DNA from: Marinobacter sp. B9-2 | GTDB lineage: Bacteria; Pseudomonadota; Gammaproteobacteria; Pseudomonadales; Oleiphilaceae | Reading direction: 5' to 3' | Assembly (NCBI GenBank): GCA_003030785.1 | Contig: PYVH01000025.1 | Coordinates: 1 to 37,857 of the forward strand | Length of the DNA stretch: 37,857 bases | Shown: positions 35,015 through 37,857 of the stretch, one piece after another | Layout of the letters: each line of letters opens with the position of its first letter | How positions within the stretch are numbered: the stretch's first letter is position 1 | Program-made: the position numbers and the translations under genes | The notes under the pieces: generated by a model | The model's database searches: none | The model's input: the letters and a program-made list of their open reading frames with translations, nothing else | Told to the model about the DNA's origin: nothing

Positions 35015-35063
35015 AGAACTCACGGCACCCATCAACCTGCGCAGTACACCAGGGATTGCAAGA

Positions 35064-37829
35064 ATGAACACCGCCAACATCAAAAAATACGCCCCCAAAG
35101 CCCGCAACAACTTCATCGCGGCGGTCACAAAACAGGCCGCCCGTTACGGCATCACCGCCAAAGGCACCGAGCCCATGGAGCAGCGGGGCGATATTGCCCT
35201 GATTGGCGAAAACGCCTTCCCCAAAGCCATCGCCCCGGCCCGCAAGGCACTGGAGCGCGTGGTAGAGCAAATGGGCTTTGCCCAGGCCATGGAGCAAGCC
35301 GCCTACAGCTGGTTTAACCGCCTGTGCGCCATCCGTTACATGGAAATCCATGACTTTCTGGACCACGGCCGCCGTGTGCTCAGTACAGCAAACGGTGAAG
35401 CCGGTACTCCGCAGATCCTTGATGATTGCCTGGACATCAGCCTGCCAGGGCTGGACCCACAACAAGTCGCGGAATTAAAGCTGGACGGCAACAAAGACGA
35501 AGAGCTGTACCGCGAACTCCTGCTGGCCCAATGCCACGCCCTGCACGAGGCCATGCCATTTCTGTTTGAAGCGGTAGACGACGCCACAGAACTGCTGCTG
35601 CCCGGCAACCTCACTAAAACCGACTCCCTGATTCGGGAACTGATCAGCGCCATCCCGGAAGACGACTGGCAGGATGTAGAAATCATCGGTTGGCTCTATC
35701 AGTTCTATATTTCCGAGAAAAAAGACCAAGTGATCGGCAAGGTCGTCAAAAGCGAAGACATCCCCGCCGCCACCCAGCTGTTTACTCCCAACTGGATTGT
35801 GCAGTACCTGGTACAAAACTCCGTGGGCCGGCAATGGCTGCAAACCTATCCGGACAGCCCTCTGCGAAACCAGATGCCGTACTTCATCGAACCCGGCGAG
35901 CAGCCCCCGGAAGTGCAGGCTCAGTTGGATGAAACGTTACCCGATGCGATAGATCCGGAGAGCATCAAAGTTCTCGACCCCGCCTGTGGCTCTGGCCACA
36001 TACTGGTGGAAGCCTACAAAATCCTGAAAGCCATCTATGAGGAGCGCGGCTACCGCAGCCGGGACATCCCGCAGCAGATCCTCAAACACAACCTGTTCGG
36101 CCTGGACATTGACGACCGGGCAGGGCAGTTGGCCGGCTTCGCCCTGATGATGCTGGCAAGGGAAGACGACCGCCGCTTGTTCGGCCGAGTAGCGGAAGGA
36201 GAAGTAACTCTCAATGTGCTCTCGCTCAAGGAAACCGGCCATCTGAACCTGCCTCAACTTTGGCAGGATCTGAACCTGAGTGGCGACTGGCAGCAGGGTA
36301 GTTCGCAGAGTCTGTTTGAAAGTGAGCAGGCAGATCTGAGTAGTGCGAGTGCTGATGAACGTTATCAGCTGCTGAAACGAACCTTGGAGCGGTTTGAAGA
36401 AGCCAAAACATTCGGCTCTCTGATCGAAGTGCCCGAGGAGGACGCCGCGCCTTTGAAAGCGCTAGTCGAAGAGCTGGAGCAGTTGGCCCGTCGGGGGGAC
36501 ATCATGCAAAAACCAGCGGCAGAAACCCTGCTGCCATACGTGAGCCAGGCCTGGGTACTAGCACAGAGGTATGACTCGGTGATTGCTAATCCGCCGTATA
36601 TGGGCAAAAAATTCCAGAATTCACTGGTAAAAAACTATTTAGAAACTCGGTTCTCCGGTGGGAGTCAGGATATTTTTTCCGCCTTTATCCTTCGCAGCTT
36701 GGATTTGATAGGCATACATGGCCACATCTCTTTAATGACACCTATGGTTTGGATGTTTATATCAACGTTTTCTAATCTTCGTAGGTTGATGTTAGAAAGG
36801 TCACAGATTGATTCTTTGATACAGCTTGAATATAACGCCTCCGGTGACGTAAGAGTTCCACTATGCACCTTTACCTTATCTAAAGGGTTTGGGTCATCAA
36901 GTTATGGAACTTTTATTAGGCTTGTAGATTTTCCAGGGCAAGACATTCAACACCGAAAAACTCTAGAGGCTTTAGAAAACCCAGAATCATGTAATTATTT
37001 ATACCGAGCTAAATCAGAGAGTTTTGAGTTGATTCCAAATGCTCCTGTTTCTTATTGGCTTAATGACGAGCAAATTAGAATTATCGATAGTTCCCAGACG
37101 TTAAGCTCGATTTGTGACGCGAGGCAGGGATTGTCAACAGGCGATACCAATAAATTTCTCAGGTATTGGTGGGAAGTTGACTTCAATAAAATCGGTTTTG
37201 GTTTTGAAAGTTCCGAGACTTTTGCACGGAATAGATTAAAGTGGGCCCCATATAATAAAGGTGGTGAATTTAGAAAGTGGTATGGCAATCAGGAGTATGT
37301 AGTAAACTGGGAGCGAGATGGTGCAGATCTTAAAAGAGCAAAACCAAAGTCCGTAATACGGAATGAAAATTTCTATTTTAGTGAAAGCCTGAGCTGGTCG
37401 GACGTAACATCTTCATATACGTCGTTTAGGTTCTATCCTAAAGGTTTTGTTTTCGATACCGTTGGTCATAGTGCATTTTTTGATCGTCGTGATATGCTTT
37501 TTTCAACCATGGGATATCTCAATGGTATTTTGATTCAGGAGATTATTCCTGCAATAAATCCAACACTACATTTTTCTGGAGGTTATTTTCTTAATCTTCC
37601 TAGGCTCGAACGGTTTGAGAAGGTTAGCGTTTCAGAAATTGTAGAGGATTGCATAAGGGTAGCCAAGGAAGACTGGGACTTTTTTGAGAGATCCTGGGAG
37701 TTTTCTTCTAACCCTCTGATTAAATTAGATGGCTTGTGTAGCCTTAGGGCATTGGTCGATGGGTATATCAATCTCTGTAGAGAAAAAGTTTCTTTTCTTA
37801 AGCCTGAATCAGTGACTTCAATCGGCTAA
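35064..37829 (+). CDS. pglX: BREX adenine-specific DNA methyltransferase PglX, short form with divergent C-terminal half
   Basis: Opens MNTANIKKYAPKARNNFI, the standard BREX-1 PglX start. The SAM-binding motif DPACGSG is at 305-311 and the N6-adenine catalytic motif NPPY at 509-512, so methyl transfer should be possible. The protein has 921 residues; type 1 PglX usually has about 1,150-1,250, so roughly a quarter is absent at the C-terminus. From shortly after NPPY (about 36,600) the DNA turns AT-rich and the codon use changes (many aga, tta, ata). The specificity region thus appears to be of different origin from the rest. The end REKVSFLKPESVTSIG is followed by a stop and 28 further bases of window, with no continuation seen in other frames. 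PglX marks host DNA and contributes to phage exclusion. pglZ and brxL would be expected next. Confidence 0.9.
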   Translation: MNTANIKKYAPKARNNFIAAVTKQAARYGITAKGTEPMEQRGDIALIGENAFPKAIAPARKALERVVEQMGFAQAMEQAAYSWFNRLCAIRYMEIHDFLDHGRRVLSTANGEAGTPQILDDCLDISLPGLDPQQVAELKLDGNKDEELYRELLLAQCHALHEAMPFLFEAVDDATELLLPGNLTKTDSLIRELISAIPEDDWQDVEIIGWLYQFYISEKKDQVIGKVVKSEDIPAATQLFTPNWIVQYLVQNSVGRQWLQTYPDSPLRNQMPYFIEPGEQPPEVQAQLDETLPDAIDPESIKVLDPACGSGHILVEAYKILKAIYEERGYRSRDIPQQILKHNLFGLDIDDRAGQLAGFALMMLAREDDRRLFGRVAEGEVTLNVLSLKETGHLNLPQLWQDLNLSGDWQQGSSQSLFESEQADLSSASADERYQLLKRTLERFEEAKTFGSLIEVPEEDAAPLKALVEELEQLARRGDIMQKPAAETLLPYVSQAWVLAQRYDSVIANPPYMGKKFQNSLVKNYLETRFSGGSQDIFSAFILRSLDLIGIHGHISLMTPMVWMFISTFSNLRRLMLERSQIDSLIQLEYNASGDVRVPLCTFTLSKGFGSSSYGTFIRLVDFPGQDIQHRKTLEALENPESCNYLYRAKSESFELIPNAPVSYWLNDEQIRIIDSSQTLSSICDARQGLSTGDTNKFLRYWWEVDFNKIGFGFESSETFARNRLKWAPYNKGGEFRKWYGNQEYVVNWERDGADLKRAKPKSVIRNENFYFSESLSWSDVTSSYTSFRFYPKGFVFDTVGHSAFFDRRDMLFSTMGYLNGILIQEIIPAINPTLHFSGGYFLNLPRLERFEKVSVSEIVEDCIRVAKEDWDFFERSWEFSSNPLIKLDGLCSLRALVDGYINLCREKVSFLKPESVTSIG

Positions 37830-37857
37830 AACTGCGCTTAAAGCCTGCAATAACAGA

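Overview
The window looks like a chromosomal segment of a marine gammaproteobacterium. A Marinobacter-type genome is my inference from GC-rich codon use, the mix of lipid and acyl-CoA genes, DegV, FdxA and MutS, and the overall gene style; no rRNA or other marker gene is present to prove it. No rRNA, tRNA or CRISPR array was seen.

Left and central part (1-27877) is core-like chromosome. It opens with a partial MgtC/SapB-DUF4010 membrane protein, then a SulP anion transporter paired with a universal stress protein. A minus-strand run follows: patatin lipase, a broken HI0933/BaiN flavoprotein, PhzF-like isomerase, and a FixJ/FixL-type two-component pair. Divergent from that pair are an acyl-CoA synthetase and a polytopic permease ending in a strong terminator. 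After a secreted DUF6448 protein comes an overlapping minus-strand operon of OmpR-type regulator, sensor kinase and membrane-anchored AraC regulator. Divergent from it lies a likely envelope redox operon: ferric-reductase-like flavocytochrome, PepSY protein, DUF2271 protein and a PepSY-flavodoxin reductase that carries a one-base frameshift. Then come a COG3687-like metal-dependent hydrolase, DegV, an unrecognised 344-residue protein, a LysE exporter, fdxA and mutS.

Right part (about 27887-37857) is accessory. Directly upstream of mutS is the catalytic C-terminal remnant of a tyrosine recombinase. After a short junction with a 34-codon signal-peptide-like ORF comes a BREX type 1 anti-phage locus: brxA, brxB, brxC, then an inserted class II Fic protein, then pglX. 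The Fic gene has a tandem 14-bp repeat at a 20-bp period directly in front of it. PglX keeps its SAM-binding and NPPY motifs, but shortly after NPPY the DNA becomes strongly AT-rich, and the protein stops at 921 residues, well short of typical BREX PglX. pglZ and brxL, expected for a complete type 1 locus, would lie beyond the right edge.

The most interesting material is the BREX island (Fic insertion, repeat-bearing promoter region, mosaic short PglX). Two damaged core genes and several well-formed operator-like repeats in the core part also merit attention.
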